This document shows positions 1 to 7,255 of a stretch of 19,047 bases of DNA, one piece after another. Source of the stretch: JAIPEL01 sp050115795 (GTDB lineage: Bacteria; Desulfobacterota; Desulfobacteria; Desulfobacterales; CAFBRK01); contig JASFPT010000049.1 of NCBI GenBank assembly GCA_050115795.1, forward strand, positions 1-19,047, written 5' to 3'. Each line of letters begins with the position of its first letter. Positions within the stretch are counted from its first letter, which is position 1. The notes under the pieces are model-generated. The model saw nothing but the letters and a program-made list of their open reading frames with translations. It made no database searches and had not been told where the DNA came from. The translations under genes were made by a program, and so were the position numbers.

Positions 1-375
1 CTGAAAAAAATCAAGGAGACGACCCTGGACGACCTTCTTCACGCCGATGGAATCGTTCTCGGCAGCCCTACCTATTTCGGGGTGATGGCCGCCGAAGCAA
101 AAGACCTGATCGACCGCAGCGTCAAGTACTTCGGGAAGATGATTGGAAAGGTCGGCGGAGCCTTCACGTCCAGTGGCGGAATCGGCGGTGGAAACGAGAC
201 GACCATCGTCAGCATCCTCCAGGCATGGCTCATCCATGGAATGGTTGTCCAGGGCTTTCAGAAGGGAAGCCACTACGGACCGGTCGCCGTCGGGGCTCCC
301 GACGACCGGGCCGAAGAAGAGTGCCTTCGCTACGGCCGGCAGGTCGCCGAACTGACAAAAAAGCTCTTTCAATAG
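1..375 (+). CDS. Flavodoxin-fold (WrbA-like) protein, 3' part
   Basis: The gene is open from the first base of the window and ends at TAG 373-375, giving 124 visible residues; its start lies outside. The residues look like the C-terminal two thirds of a flavodoxin-like or NADPH-dependent FMN reductase protein. GSPTYFG near residue 21 matches the FMN-phosphate/isoalloxazine loop of WrbA-type proteins. AFTSSGGIGGGNETT corresponds to the second flavin loop, followed by a helix ending in HGMVVQG and a late AVGAPDDRAEEECLRYG segment typical of the family. These proteins bind FMN and usually reduce quinones or other small acceptors in the cytoplasm. The exact substrate cannot be told from the sequence. 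No operon partner is visible: the next intact gene is on the opposite strand, with a decayed fragment between. Confidence 0.8.
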   Translation: MKKIKETTLDDLLHADGIVLGSPTYFGVMAAEAKDLIDRSVKYFGKMIGKVGGAFTSSGGIGGGNETTIVSILQAWLIHGMVVQGFQKGSHYGPVAVGAPDDRAEEECLRYGRQVAELTKKLFQ

Positions 376-391
376 AGTCGCCGCGCCGGCG

Positions 392-640
392 TTGGACATC
401 CTCACCTACCGCCTCTGCCCCCGGCGACTGAAGCGGAAGCTGGCGGCCTTCTCCCCGCCTTGAAAAAAGGGCGTCAGCGAACGTCTCAACCGCCCCAACC
501 GCGTCTTTCAGCGTCTGCAGCGGGAGGCGGGAAAAAGCTTCGTGTCCGGAACGACCCTCGCCGGGCCGGGGACGGACCAAGAGGAGATCGTCGTTCTGCC
601 GTCGGTGCCGGAGAACGAGCCACCGGCCCGAGCCGTCACC
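392..640 (+). pseudogene. Decayed C-terminal fragment of a PLP-dependent decarboxylase
   Basis: One frame running from base 392 reads LDILTYRLCPRRL, meets a stop at 461-463, then continues in the same frame through LNRPNRVFQRLQ, REAGKSFVSGTTL and EEIVVLPSV. This order resembles the C-terminal small domain of group II PLP-dependent decarboxylases (glutamate/tyrosine/aspartate decarboxylase type), which typically have a L-x-I-L-T-Y-R strand, a helix of the form LNxxLQxxxREAGxxFVSRTTL, then a conserved IVxLRxV strand. The large PLP-binding domain is absent, because the intact flavodoxin-type gene ends only 16 bases upstream. The fragment fades out around the 3' end of the opposite-strand Gate gene. 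The family match is from memory, and the right boundary is approximate. It is probably a truncated, non-functional remnant. Confidence 0.45.
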
Positions 641-1574
641 CCGGAAAGGAAGCCGGTCGATGTCGGCGCCGACCCAGCAGCCGCAGGGTGCGGACCAGAT
701 ACACCGCCGCCATGGCGGCGGCAAGGCGGGGCAACCAGAGCCAGACCGGTGCGATGCCGAGCGCCATGAACAGCAGGGGGTCTTCGATCATGGCGTGGTT
801 GATGCCGACGGAAATGTGCAGCGCCTCCAGGTCCCGGTCCGAAAAGCGGCCCTGCCCGGCCTCCTCCACGATGACCGCCGCGCCGTAGGAAAGACCGAAC
901 ACGGCGGCCGTCAACCAGAGCATTCCCACATTCCGGTTCAATCCCAGCAGGCGCAGCAGCGGAGCCGACCACCGGACCAGCAACCGGATCCCGCCGAAGG
1001 CCTTGAGCGTTTCCATGGCCACCATGAGCCCCAGCAGGATCACCAGCATCTTTGCCGCCAGCAGCGTCATCGAAAGGACCCAGGAGGACGCCGCTTCGAA
1101 AAAAGGAGGCCGGACGGCAATGCCTGCAGCGCCTGCAGCGGGCGGGGCCGGACCGATGAGCCAGGCGACGACCGCAACGGCGGCAATCGAGGCTGCTAGC
1201 CGGCAAAGCGTCGCCTTCCAGAAGGACAGGCCCGAACGGTCCTGCACGATGCCCTCCTGAACCAGGTTGTGGGAGATCAGCAAAAAAACGGCGATGAGGG
1301 TCATTTCGGACGGCCCGAGGGGAAGGGCGGCCATGGCGGCGATGGCACCGTAGATCCCGGTGAGCAGGCCCACGAGAATCGGCAGCGCCGCTGCAGCGGA
1401 AAGCCCGACCAGGCCCAGGACCGGTTCGAGGGCGCCGTCGATCTTGTAAAGCCAGCCGCTGTAGTCGATGACCGCCACCGCGGCAGAGACCGGGAGCACG
1501 ATTTTGAGCAGCCACAGATAGCCCCGCCACCCCCGGCGAAGGCCCTCGACGGCCGCCCGGCGGAGCCTGGTCAT
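636..1574 (-). CDS. Gate-domain (nucleoside recognition) membrane protein
   Basis: A 312-residue, very hydrophobic protein with about eight membrane segments. It resembles the Gate (nucleoside recognition, SpmA/YjiH-like) family of inner-membrane proteins. The first half carries the typical stretch around VGLLTGIYGAIAAMAALPLG followed by FLLISHNLVQEG, with a polar H, N and E inside an otherwise apolar helix pair. The second half repeats the pattern with GLSYGAAVIVEEAG and SVGINHAMIEDPLLF. This internal duplication is typical of the family. The transported or sensed ligand is not established for most members, and I cannot assign it. I chose the ATG at 1572-1574 because the protein begins there with a basic stretch just before the first membrane helix. 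No clear ribosome binding site precedes it. It lies downstream of the glycosyltransferase gene on the same strand, separated by about 200 bases that include a two-hairpin repeat. Confidence 0.75.
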   Translation of the reverse strand: MTRLRRAAVEGLRRGWRGYLWLLKIVLPVSAAVAVIDYSGWLYKIDGALEPVLGLVGLSAAAALPILVGLLTGIYGAIAAMAALPLGPSEMTLIAVFLLISHNLVQEGIVQDRSGLSFWKATLCRLAASIAAVAVVAWLIGPAPPAAGAAGIAVRPPFFEAASSWVLSMTLLAAKMLVILLGLMVAMETLKAFGGIRLLVRWSAPLLRLLGLNRNVGMLWLTAAVFGLSYGAAVIVEEAGQGRFSDRDLEALHISVGINHAMIEDPLLFMALGIAPVWLWLPRLAAAMAAVYLVRTLRLLGRRRHRPASFPG

Positions 1575-1735
1575 TCGTTGCGAATTGTTTTGTAAAGGCT
1601 CGCTGAATCCGTTCACTGCAGATCTCGCATCCTTGTCCCAGGTTTTGACGGAACAGGCCTTATGGCAAATTCGGGCCGGCGTGGCAACGGAAAACGAGGA
1701 GGAGGAACCTTGCCGACGATGAACGCACTGCACCA

Positions 1736-1778
1736 GGCGGCGCGGCCGCCATTGATAAAATCGCGTCAGCGATTTTAT
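1736..1778. repeat. Two-hairpin dispersed repeat, copy 1
   Basis: Two adjacent perfect hairpins. GGCGGC (1736-1741) pairs with GCCGCC (1745-1750) across a 3-base loop. After four bases, ATAAAATCGC (1755-1764) pairs with GCGATTTTAT (1769-1778) across a 4-base loop. The second hairpin contains the TAA stop codon of the minus-strand glycosyltransferase gene (1775-1777). The same 43-base architecture recurs at 10446-10488 and, inverted, at 10295-10336. In the minus direction the second hairpin could also act as a weak terminator for the glycosyltransferase transcript. Confidence 0.75.
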
Positions 1779-3100
1779 AAGAACACGTTGCCCGGGCGGC
1801 AGGCGAGGCATTCGAAGATCAGGTCGCGCAGCTTCTGGCGCAATATCGCAAAGGAAAAGCAGGTCGTGGCGATCTCGTAGTTCTTTTCGACCATCTGCTT
1901 TCGTCTGTCCGGATCTTCGAGCACTTTTTGGGCGAGCTTGACGGCCCGGTGGTTCACGTAACCGTCGATTTCGATGACGTCGAACCCCTTGGGCTTGATG
2001 TCCATGGCATAGATCGAGTAGGCGTTGACCACGATCGGCTTTTTGAAATAGATCGCCTCGAGAAAGGCGTTGCCGAACCCCTCGAAGTTCGACGGGTAGG
2101 TCACCAGGTCGGCGTGGGGATAGATGTCGTTGAGGGTGTAGATTTTTTGCCCGGTTTCGGTGACCCCCCGCTTTTCGTTGATGATGTCCGAAACGAATCG
2201 GGTGTCGACCTTGAGCATCTTCGAATATTCCCGCACCCGCTGCTCGTAGCCGTGGCCTTCGTCCCCGGAGGCGTGGGAGATCACCAGCGTGGCCTTTTTG
2301 CCGAGCCGGTGGGTCAGCTCGATGGCGTGTTCGATCCCCTTGCGCTGCACCACGCGGGTCGGCTGCAGGATCAACAGTCTGTCTTCGGCGATGTCCAGGG
2401 CCTGGCGAACGTCGGCCGCATACGCGTCGGGGGGCGGAGGGGGGTGCTCGAAGTCCATCACATTCGGGATGAGGTGGGTGGAGATTCCGGTGCGAAGGCT
2501 GAGCTGGTTGTCGGCCGAAGAGTTGATGACCACGTTTTTGATCTGGTGAAGGTGCGGGGGAAAGGCCATGTTCAGGTAGTCCCAGACCGCGTTGGTCAGA
2601 AAATGCTTCCGCTCCCAGAAAAAGTCGTGGTGGTGGGCGATGGCCGGCAACCCGGTCTCCGCAAGCACTTCGGTGAGGGCAATGCCCAGCGGGAGGTTCA
2701 ACGGGATGGTCAGGGCGTTTTCGGGCACCAGCAGGTCGATGTTGAACCGTCGGATGAACCGGTAAAGGTCCTCCTTGAGCTTTTCGGTCATCTCGTGGAT
2801 CTTTCGGGTGACCGACCGCCTGCGGATTTTGACCCCGAAGCACTGCCGGTAGATTTGCCGAATGACCGGATGCAGAAAATGGGCCTCGGGCACCTGAACC
2901 GATCGCTCCGGCGGGCGGTCGATCTCCCCGGCGAAATAGAAGCAGTCAAAGCCTTCTTCTTCGAAGACGCCGGCCCACTTGGCGGCCTCCAGGGAGACAC
3001 CGTCCGTTCCGGCCAGCCGGGTGGAGACGAATCCGACCCGATGGCGCTTGCCGCAGAAAGAGCAACAGGCCCCCGGTTTTCGATCGTGCTTATTTTTCAT
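1775..3100 (-). CDS. GT4-family glycosyltransferase
   Basis: A 441-residue GT-B fold glycosyltransferase. It transfers a sugar from a nucleotide-sugar donor; the acceptor is unknown. The N-terminal half has the acceptor-side features of GT4 enzymes (GTDGVSLEAAKWA near residue 31, then a histidine-rich AIAHHHDFFWERKH). The C-terminal half has the donor site: LILQPTRVVQRKGIEHAIEL and the EX7E motif formed by E340 and E348 in FEGFGNAFLEAIYFKKPIVV. The ATG at 3098-3100 is preceded by a good ribosome binding site (GGAAAGGAAG, four bases before). It overlaps the end of tag by 11 bases, so the two are probably co-transcribed and translationally coupled. Odd point: residues 12-16 read CCSFC, followed by GKRHR, a small cysteine patch not expected in this family. 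The stop codon lies inside a dispersed hairpin repeat. GT4 enzymes with this N-terminus include sugar-glycerate synthases, but I cannot assign one. Confidence 0.8.
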   Translation of the reverse strand: MKNKHDRKPGACCSFCGKRHRVGFVSTRLAGTDGVSLEAAKWAGVFEEEGFDCFYFAGEIDRPPERSVQVPEAHFLHPVIRQIYRQCFGVKIRRRSVTRKIHEMTEKLKEDLYRFIRRFNIDLLVPENALTIPLNLPLGIALTEVLAETGLPAIAHHHDFFWERKHFLTNAVWDYLNMAFPPHLHQIKNVVINSSADNQLSLRTGISTHLIPNVMDFEHPPPPPDAYAADVRQALDIAEDRLLILQPTRVVQRKGIEHAIELTHRLGKKATLVISHASGDEGHGYEQRVREYSKMLKVDTRFVSDIINEKRGVTETGQKIYTLNDIYPHADLVTYPSNFEGFGNAFLEAIYFKKPIVVNAYSIYAMDIKPKGFDVIEIDGYVNHRAVKLAQKVLEDPDRRKQMVEKNYEIATTCFSFAILRQKLRDLIFECLACRPGNVFL

Positions 3101-3737
3101 TGCGCTTCCTTTCCACAGCGGTTCTTCCAGAAGAAAATCTTCGCCGCAGGGCGCTGCCGAGCGCTGCCACCTCTTGGTGTCGGAAGCAGCCGGCAAGGTG
3201 GTCGTTGACCATTCCGACGGCCTGCATGTGCGCGTAGCAGATCGTCGGGCCCACGAAGGCAAAGCCGCGCTGCTTGAGATCCCGGCTCATGGCCTCGGAT
3301 TCGGCGGTGCGGGCCGGAACGTCTTTGTCTTTTTGCCACCGGTTCTGAACGGGCCGGCCGTCGGTGAACCGCCACATGTAGCGGCTGAAGCTGCCGAACT
3401 GTTCCCGGACCCGGAGAAAGGCCCCGGCGTTTTTTACCGCTGCCGCAATTTTCTGGTGGTTTCGGATGATGCCCGGATCGGCCATGAGCCGTGCGATCTT
3501 TGCATCCCCGTAGCGGGCGACCTTTTCCGGGTCGAATCGGTCGAACGCCTTTCGGTAGTTTTCCCGCTTTTTGAGGACCGTCAGCCAGCTCAGCCCGGCC
3601 TGTGCGCCCTCCAGGATCAGGAACTCGAACAGTTTCCGGTCGTCGTGGACCGGCACCCCCCACTCGGTATCGTGGTAGCGGATGTAGTCCGGATCGGTTC
3701 CGGCCCAGGGGCATCGGCTTTTCTCACGGAAGTTCAT
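3090..3737 (-). CDS. tag: DNA-3-methyladenine glycosylase I
   Basis: A 215-residue homologue of E. coli Tag, which removes 3-methyladenine from alkylated DNA as the first step of base excision repair. The N-terminus CPWAGTDPDYIRYHDTEWG is diagnostic. C9, H22, H180 (in VNDHLAGCF) and C184 correspond to the four zinc ligands of the family. LILEGAQAGLSWLTVLKKRE, with E43, corresponds to the substrate-binding and helix-hairpin region. It is somewhat longer than usual (Tag is about 187 residues in E. coli), with a basic C-terminal extension from about residue 195 that overlaps the start of the glycosyltransferase gene. The ATG at 3735-3737 sits just before the conserved N-terminus, and no strong ribosome binding site is visible. 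It is divergent from the thiamine operon. Confidence 0.93.
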   Translation of the reverse strand: MNFREKSRCPWAGTDPDYIRYHDTEWGVPVHDDRKLFEFLILEGAQAGLSWLTVLKKRENYRKAFDRFDPEKVARYGDAKIARLMADPGIIRNHQKIAAAVKNAGAFLRVREQFGSFSRYMWRFTDGRPVQNRWQKDKDVPARTAESEAMSRDLKQRGFAFVGPTICYAHMQAVGMVNDHLAGCFRHQEVAALGSALRRRFSSGRTAVERKRNEK

Positions 3738-3976
3738 CGGCGGAAGGCCCGTATGGGGGTTGTCATGAATTCGTTCCGCTGTGCTTCAGCGGTTCTGTCG
3801 GCATACCTGGAAAACGAATCCCTCCACAGTGCTTGGCTCAAAGCCTGGCGGCGAACCGAAGCTGCGGATGGTTCTTGAACCCGGCGTGATATCGAAACGT
3901 TCTGGAGACAAGCACGCTAATGGTCCAAATACCCGATTTTCAAAAGGAAAGCAAGGAGCCGGCCTCATGAAGGCCC
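3738..3976. other. Spacer between tag and the thiamine operon promoter
   Basis: About 240 bases separate the start of tag (minus strand) from the thiamine operon promoter (plus strand). The short open frames here show no recognisable protein pattern or codon bias. The tag promoter should lie within it, but I could not pick convincing -35 and -10 boxes. I see no tRNA-like fold, repeat or strong hairpin. Confidence 0.5.
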
Positions 3977-4005
3977 TTGACAGGGAAGCGGAGCGAAGAT
4001 AGGCT
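3977..4005 (+). promoter_or_regulatory. Candidate promoter of the thiamine operon
   Basis: A consensus -35 box, TTGACA at 3977-3982, is followed after 17 bases by TAGGCT at 4000-4005. The -10 box is weak (3 of 6 matches). The perfect -35, the spacing and the position argue for it: transcription would begin near 4012, some 15 bases before the first paired base of the TPP riboswitch. Confidence 0.5.
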
Positions 4006-4026
4006 TGAAGCGTCAGTGGAAACGCG

Positions 4027-4106
<80 letters not shown>

Positions 4107-4121
4107 GAGTTCATTTCTCCA

Positions 4122-4159
4122 GCGGCCGCCTCCCCAAGGGGCGGCCGCCTTGTTTTTTT
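4122..4159 (+). terminator. Intrinsic terminator, riboswitch expression platform
   Basis: GCGGCCGCC (4122-4130) pairs with GGCGGCCGC (4140-4148) around a 9-base loop, and the stem is followed by a T-rich run (4150-4159, interrupted by one G). It begins 15 bases after the TPP aptamer and about 255 bases before the first gene. This suggests that bound TPP leads to early termination of transcription, rather than to masking of the thiM ribosome binding site. Confidence 0.85.
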
Positions 4160-4225
4160 ACCCTCAGCATGCGGCATTCCGGGCATCAAATTTGGAATCA
4201 GAAAGAATGACGATCGTCCGCCGCC

Positions 4226-4366
4226 TGCTGGATGCCGGGAAGCGGGGATGCTGGGAAGCAAAAGACAAAGGGATCTGGTGCAGGATGCCGGTTCGGCAGC
4301 AAAACCGAAGGGGGCAAGACGGGGTCTTTGAAAGCCTGCCGCCTCCCAGCCTCCAGGCTTCCCAGC
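4226..4366. repeat. Octamer-armed inverted repeat, element A
   Basis: The left arm 4226-4265 reads as five successive octamers (for example GCCGGGAA at 4234, GCTGGGAA at 4250). The right arm 4327-4366 reads, on the opposite strand, as five octamers of the same kind (GCTGGGAA, GCCTGGAG and so on). Both arms keep an 8-base register with consensus about GCNGGGAN. The inner ends AAAGAC and GTCTTT also pair. The core between the arms is about 60 bases. It occupies most of the thiM leader downstream of the riboswitch terminator. Two other elements with the same architecture but a different octamer occur at 7256-7387 and 18153-18358. Confidence 0.6.
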
Positions 4367-4414
4367 CAAGGATAAACATTTACAAAGATTCTCCATAAAG
4401 AAGAAAGAAGACCG

Positions 4415-5224
4415 ATGACCGATTTTATCGAAAATGCCGCCCGAAACCTGGAACTCGTCCGGGAGAGAAAACCCCTGGTCCACAACATCACCAACTACGT
4501 GGTCATGAATTCGACGGCAAACGCCCTGCTGGCCGCCGGGGCCTCGCCGGTCATGGCCCACGCCATCAACGAAGTGGAGGAGATGGTGGCCATTGCCGGG
4601 GCGTTGGTGCTCAACATCGGCACGCTCGACGATGCGTGGGTGGCCTCCATGGTTCGGGCCGCGGCCAGGGCCTCGGCCCTGGGAAAGCCGATCGTGCTGG
4701 ATCCGGTGGGCGCCGGCGCGACCCGGCTGCGAACCGACGCTTCAAAAACGATTATCGCCGAGGCAGCCCCCGCCGTGATCCGTGGAAACGCCTCGGAGGT
4801 GCTTGCCCTCGGCGACGGAGTCTTTGACACCAAAGGGGTGGACTCGGTGCACGATGTGGCAGACGCGGCGGCATCCGCGTCCGCACTGGCCCGTGAACTC
4901 GGCACGGTGCTGGCCATTACCGGGCCCGAGGACCTGGTTACCGACGGGCGGCGCACGGTGCGGATCGTCAACGGTCACCGCCTGATGGGGGCCGTCACCG
5001 GCACCGGATGCACGGCGACCGCACTGGTGGGGGCTTTTTTGGCTGTCGACGTCGATCCGCTCAGCGCGGCGGCCACGGCCCTTGCCTATTACGGCTTGGC
5101 TGGAGAGGTGGCCGCAACGCGGGCCGCGGCCCCCGGAAGCTACGCGGTTGCCCTGATCGATGCGCTGTATACCATCGACGGGGAAAAGCTCCGGGCCGGG
5201 GCCCGGATCGCAGAAGAAGGCTGA
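4415..5224 (+). CDS. thiM: Hydroxyethylthiazole kinase
   Basis: A 269-residue ribokinase-like enzyme that phosphorylates 4-methyl-5-(2-hydroxyethyl)thiazole, a thiamine salvage step; the product is joined to HMP-PP by ThiE. Family motifs are complete: PLVHNITNYVVMNSTAN near residue 21, LLAAGASPVMAHA, EVEEMV, the VLDPVGAGATRLR segment, VIRGNASEVLAL and GAVTGTGCTATALVGAF near the C-terminus, with C199 as the expected active-site cysteine. Length equals the usual 260-270. The start ATG at 4415 has only a weak purine-rich ribosome binding site (GAAGAAAGAAG). It is the first gene of the TPP-riboswitch operon and is followed 52 bases later by thiE. Confidence 0.95.
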   Translation: MTDFIENAARNLELVRERKPLVHNITNYVVMNSTANALLAAGASPVMAHAINEVEEMVAIAGALVLNIGTLDDAWVASMVRAAARASALGKPIVLDPVGAGATRLRTDASKTIIAEAAPAVIRGNASEVLALGDGVFDTKGVDSVHDVADAAASASALARELGTVLAITGPEDLVTDGRRTVRIVNGHRLMGAVTGTGCTATALVGAFLAVDVDPLSAAATALAYYGLAGEVAATRAAAPGSYAVALIDALYTIDGEKLRAGARIAEEG

Positions 5225-5276
5225 AGGTGGTGAGAAGCCGGACGTTCTTCTTCCGGTTCCGGTTACGGTGAGCGCA

Positions 5277-5942
5277 ATGGAAACCGACGGACGAAACGCA
5301 ATGGATTGCTCGCTTTATCTGGTCACCGACCGAGGGCTTTCCCGGGGCCGGTCGACCGTGGACATTGTATCGGCCGCCGTTGCCGGCGGGGTCACGGTCG
5401 TTCAGCTCCGGGAAAAGAATGCTGACACGCGGGAATTCGTCCAGGAGGCGATGGCGATCCGGGACGTTCTGAAAGAAAGGCGGATTCCGCTGATCGTCAA
5501 CGACCGAATCGACGTGGCCCAGGCCGTTTCCGCTGAGGGGGTTCATCTCGGCCAGAAAGACATGCCGATCGAGTTGGCCCGGCAGATTCTGGGCGATTCG
5601 ATGATCATCGGCATTTCCGCAGAATCCGTGGCCGACGCCGTGGCCGCTGAAAAAGCCGGTGCCGACTACCTCGGCGTCAGCCCGATCTACGCCACACCGA
5701 CCAAGACCGACACGGCGCCGGCCCTGGGGCTGGAAGGGCTGCGGCAGATCCGGGCGGCGGTTGCCCTTCCCCTGGTGGGGATCGGAGGCCTGAACGCGAA
5801 AAACGCGGCGCGGGTGATCGAACACGGTGCCGACGGCGTGGCGGTCGTGTCGGCCATCGTCTCGGCAGACGATCCGGAGCAGGCGGCCAGGGAACTGTAC
5901 GGCATCGTGACCGGTGCCAAGAAGAGGCGGTCCATGCCTTGA
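5277..5942 (+). CDS. thiE: Thiamine-phosphate synthase
   Basis: A 221-residue TIM-barrel enzyme that couples hydroxymethylpyrimidine diphosphate with thiazole phosphate to give thiamine phosphate. Motifs in order: LYLVTDRGLS, VTVVQLREKN, IVNDRIDVAQAV with EGVHLGQKDMP (pyrophosphate and substrate loops), GISAESVADAV, ADYLGVSPIYATPTKTD and VGIGGLNAKNAARVIEHGADGVAVVS. I chose ATG 5277 because GGTGAG lies four bases before it. ATG 5301 is an alternative that would give 213 residues, nearer the family norm. The frame is open further upstream into thiM, but those residues do not look like ThiE. It lies in the thiamine operon between thiM and thiL. Confidence 0.95.
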   Translation: METDGRNAMDCSLYLVTDRGLSRGRSTVDIVSAAVAGGVTVVQLREKNADTREFVQEAMAIRDVLKERRIPLIVNDRIDVAQAVSAEGVHLGQKDMPIELARQILGDSMIIGISAESVADAVAAEKAGADYLGVSPIYATPTKTDTAPALGLEGLRQIRAAVALPLVGIGGLNAKNAARVIEHGADGVAVVSAIVSADDPEQAARELYGIVTGAKKRRSMP

Positions 5943-6245
5943 CGACATCATTGCCGACGAGTGCAGCGAGCCCCCTGACACGAGCGGAGCACCGCGTTGA
6001 GGAAAGTCGAAGGGGAGGCCGGCCGCACCGGAGGGCGGCCGGGACGGACGGTCGGGTTAAAAAAGAAGCGATCGCTCCAAGCCTCTGCCGCTGCAGTGAA
6101 CGGATTGTCATGAGCAAGGTCGAACGGCCTCCGTGCCGTTCAGGGCGGCCCGGCACGGAGGCCTTGCCCTACAAAACCCCCGGCTTCGGGGTAAGTCCCA
6201 GGGGATAAAGACGCCCTTTCCGGGGAAGAATGCGAGGCGGAGACG
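5943..6245. other. Structured spacer between thiE and thiL
   Basis: This 303-base spacer shows no convincing gene. It holds two hairpins. One is CCGGCCGC (6019-6026) with GCGGCCGG (6035-6042). The second is a perfect 13-base-pair stem, GGCCTCCGTGCCG (6126-6138) with CGGCACGGAGGCC (6151-6163), around a 12-base loop. Neither is followed by a T run, so neither looks like an intrinsic terminator. They may be RNA processing or stability signals within the operon transcript. Confidence 0.6.
6126..6163. repeat. Perfect 13-bp inverted repeat
   Basis: GGCCTCCGTGCCG (6126-6138) is exactly complementary to CGGCACGGAGGCC (6151-6163), with a 12-base GC-rich loop. It lies about 80 bases upstream of thiL, within the operon. 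There is no T tract after it. Role unknown. Confidence 0.7.
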
Positions 6246-7253
6246 ATGAGCCTGAAGCAGATTGGAGAATTCGGATTCATCCGCAGGATCTCCGGCGGTT
6301 GTGTGATTCGACAGGACGGTGTGGTCCGTGCGATCGGCGACGATGCGGCCGCCTTCCGGCCCGAGCCGGACCGCTTGACCCTTGTGACCGCCGACCTGCT
6401 GGTGGAACGGGTTCATTTTCTCCGGGAGCGGATTTCCGGCACTGAGCTGGGGCACAAGTCGCTGGCCGTCAATCTGAGCGACATCGCCGCCATGGGCGGA
6501 ACCGCCCGGGAGGCCATCGTGAGCCTGGCGATACCGGAAAACTGCCCCTTGTCCTTTTTGGACGATTTCTACGCGGGGATGAAGGCGCTGGCTGCCGTGC
6601 ACCGGGTCAACATCCTCGGAGGGGATACCACCGGGGCCAAGGCCGATCTGGCGATCAACATCACCGTGATCGGATCGGTGGCCGAAAAAGAGATGCTGCT
6701 GCGAAGCGGCGCCCGCGTCGGGGATCGGATCTGTGTGACCGGCCGTCTCGGCGACAGCCGGGCCGGGCTTCAGATGCTGCTCGACGGCGTGCAGGCCGAT
6801 GTCGAGCCCTGGGCGGCCCTGCGCCGGGCCCATGTGCGGCCGGAGCCCCACCTGAAAGAAGGTCGTTTTCTGGCCGAAAGCGGCAGGGTGTCTGCGGCGA
6901 TCGATGTGAGCGACGGGCTGAGCAGCGACGCCGGTCACATCGCCGAGGAAAGCGGTGTCGGCCTGCGCCTTTTTGCCGAACAGGTCCCGGTTTCAGACAA
7001 CCTGAAGGCCTACTGCAAGCGCTTTGACGCAGGGGATCCGGTCCTGTGGGCGCTTTCCGGCGGGGAAGACTACTGCCTGCTGTGCACGGTGGCCGCTGAT
7101 GCCGCCGACGAGGTCTGCGCCCGGTTCCAGCAGACGTTCGGCCGGCCGCTCCACTCGATCGGAACCGTCGTCGAGCCGGGCAGGATGGAGGTGATCGGCG
7201 CCGACGGTCAGGCGGTGCCGCTGGAAAAGACGGGTTGGGACCACTTTGGTTAA
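6246..7253 (+). CDS. thiL: Thiamine-monophosphate kinase
   Basis: A 335-residue member of the PurM/ThiL/SelD ATP-binding family. It phosphorylates thiamine phosphate to thiamine pyrophosphate, the active cofactor and the ligand of the upstream riboswitch. Motifs: GEFGFIRRI at the N-terminus; AIGDDAAAF, whose aspartates bind magnesium; VNLSDIAAMGG; NILGGDTTGA; CVTGRLGDSRAGLQ; AAIDVSDGLSSDAGHIAEES; and ALSGGEDYCLLCT. Length is typical (about 320-340). ATG 6246 is preceded by GAGGCGGAGA, a reasonable ribosome binding site. It is followed by a 168-base spacer with an octamer-armed inverted repeat, then thiD. Confidence 0.95.
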   Translation: MSLKQIGEFGFIRRISGGCVIRQDGVVRAIGDDAAAFRPEPDRLTLVTADLLVERVHFLRERISGTELGHKSLAVNLSDIAAMGGTAREAIVSLAIPENCPLSFLDDFYAGMKALAAVHRVNILGGDTTGAKADLAINITVIGSVAEKEMLLRSGARVGDRICVTGRLGDSRAGLQMLLDGVQADVEPWAALRRAHVRPEPHLKEGRFLAESGRVSAAIDVSDGLSSDAGHIAEESGVGLRLFAEQVPVSDNLKAYCKRFDAGDPVLWALSGGEDYCLLCTVAADAADEVCARFQQTFGRPLHSIGTVVEPGRMEVIGADGQAVPLEKTGWDHFG

Positions 7254-7255
7254 AG

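Noticed and set aside
1575..2843. Upstream extension of the Gate-domain gene frame to give a 735-residue protein
   Set aside because: The added residues are an out-of-frame reading of the glycosyltransferase gene plus spacer. The membrane protein begins naturally at 1574.
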